NCBI RefSeq assembly: GCF_011297335.1
Contig: NZ_JAAOTJ010000008.1
Span: 186,001 to 250,000, forward strand
Reading direction: 5' to 3'
DNA: 64,000 bases
Source of the DNA: Catellatospora methionotrophica
GTDB lineage: Bacteria; Actinomycetota; Actinomycetes; Mycobacteriales; Micromonosporaceae
The first letter of the stretch is position 1; each line of letters begins with the position of its first letter. Made by a program: the position numbers and the translations under genes. Of this stretch, positions 63,308 to 64,000 are shown in pieces. The notes beneath the pieces were generated by a model. The model did not search any database, was not told the origin of the DNA, and saw only the letters and a program-made list of their open reading frames with translations.

Positions 63308-64000
63308 TCAGCCAGGTCGGCGCAGTCGCGCGTCGGGCCGCCGGGGGCGCACCGGCTCGTCGGGGAAGTCGGGCTCCGGTCCGGCCTCGGTCAGCGAGTC
63401 CTCGCCGACGAAGTATCCCGGCCGGGCCTGGATGCCGTGGTAGATCCGACCCACGTACTCCCCGAGCAGGCCGAGGCAGATGAGTTGGCTCGCGCCGAGG
63501 AACAGCACCACCAGCGACAGCGAGGTCCAGCCGGGCACGACCGCGCCCTGGAAGTACGCCACGAGCACCTTCACGGCGGCGATGGCGCAGGCCAGCGCTC
63601 CGATCGCGCCCAGCCAGATGCCCAGCCGCAGCGGGGCCGCGGTGAAGCTGATGACACTGTCGACGGTCAGGTTGATCATTTTGGCCAGCGGGTACTTGCT
63701 GACTCCCGCGGCCCGCTTCTCGCGCGTGTAGACGACCTGGCCGCTGGGGAAGCCCAGCCACGGCACCAGCAGCCGGTAGACGGGCGCCTGCTCGGGCAGT
63801 TGCCGCAGCGCGTCCACCATGGCCCGGCTGAGCAGCCGGAAGTCACCGGCGCCGGGCGGCATCCGGTTGCCGACGATGCGGCGCATCAGCCGGTAGTAGA
63901 GGTCGGCCGTGGCCCGCTTGAACAGGGTGTCGCTGGCCCGGTCGCCGCGGACGCCGTACACGATGTCCAGGTGCTGGGCCTCGGCCAGGCCCAGCATCTC
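63308..64000 (-). CDS. GT2 glycosyltransferase with C-terminal membrane segments (cut by window edge)
   Basis: The C-terminal part of a family-2 polyprenyl-phosphate sugar transferase (GtrB/dolichol-phosphate mannosyltransferase-like): GVRGDRASDTLFKRATADLYYRLMRR, GDFRLLSRAMVDAL, REKRAAGVSKYPLAKM, then two membrane segments (SFTAAPLRLGIWLGAIGAL, SLSLVVLFLGASQLICLGLLGEYVGRIY). The start lies beyond the right edge. Confidence 0.9.
   Translation of the reverse strand, partial: EMLGLAEAQHLDIVYGVRGDRASDTLFKRATADLYYRLMRRIVGNRMPPGAGDFRLLSRAMVDALRQLPEQAPVYRLLVPWLGFPSGQVVYTREKRAAGVSKYPLAKMINLTVDSVISFTAAPLRLGIWLGAIGALACAIAAVKVLVAYFQGAVVPGWTSLSLVVLFLGASQLICLGLLGEYVGRIYHGIQARPGYFVGEDSLTEAGPEPDFPDEPVRPRRPDARLRRPG

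Overview
The window is high-GC actinobacterial DNA (over 70% by eye) with one lower-GC stretch. Gene content points to the order Micromonosporales: mtrA-mtrB-lpqB next to ahcY, a mannose-metabolism operon with a Trm112-like gene, the F420 genes fbiA/fbiB/fbiC, a WhiB protein with a DUF3499 and a minimal-metallopeptidase gene, and a TIGR03089 protein. The genus cannot be fixed from the sequence alone. Annotation is from reading the sequence; no database search was run.

Layout. 0-3 kb: lpqB (cut by the left edge), mtrB, mtrA. 3-10 kb: a MoxR-type membrane operon (membrane protein, DUF4129, DUF4350, MoxR ATPase, DUF58) convergent with spoIIM, then an RDD protein. 10-17 kb: ahcY with a long structured leader, and the operon pmm/manB - Trm112 - SIS isomerase - cation efflux - manA. 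17-38.7 kb: a polyamine/GABA region holding three aldehyde dehydrogenases, two class-III aminotransferases, two PuuB-like FAD oxidases, a complete spermidine/putrescine ABC transporter plus an orphan second binding protein, a saccharopine-dehydrogenase-like gene and an AsnC-type regulator. 38.7-44.6 kb: DUF3499, minimal zincin, whiB, fbiC, fbiA, fbiB. 44.7-47.5 kb: a lower-GC, TTA-codon-bearing cassette resembling type VII secretion substrates plus a mycosin protease. 47.5-57.6 kb: ArsR-type regulator, manC, a glycosyltransferase, TIGR03089, acetoacetyl-CoA synthetase, thioesterase, and two related membrane proteins. 57.6-64 kb: hrpA, a GH18 chitinase and a GT2 glycosyltransferase cut by the right edge.

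The most striking locus lies inside the polyamine region at 21.8-24.8 kb: a TROVE-domain (Ro60/Rsr-like) gene preceded on the same strand by five tandem Y-RNA-like noncoding RNAs. All five share a terminal stem and the core GGTGCGNNGGNNRCGGNTAC. Three carry circularly permuted tRNA-like modules (T arm, acceptor stem closed by a short loop, D arm), as in bacterial YrlA RNAs. One has only a T-arm-like hairpin and lies in the leader of the TROVE mRNA; one has no tRNA-like part. Three promoters of one shape (TTGCC[T/C], 17-18 nt spacer, TANNNT) would drive them. A five-member array with differing tRNA resemblance, one member inside the ro mRNA leader, is unusual and is the main finding.

Other points of interest are the ahcY leader, with a possible pseudoknot and a partial resemblance to c-di-AMP (ydaO) riboswitches, and several families of long intergenic inverted repeats, mostly at convergent gene junctions, that recur across the window.
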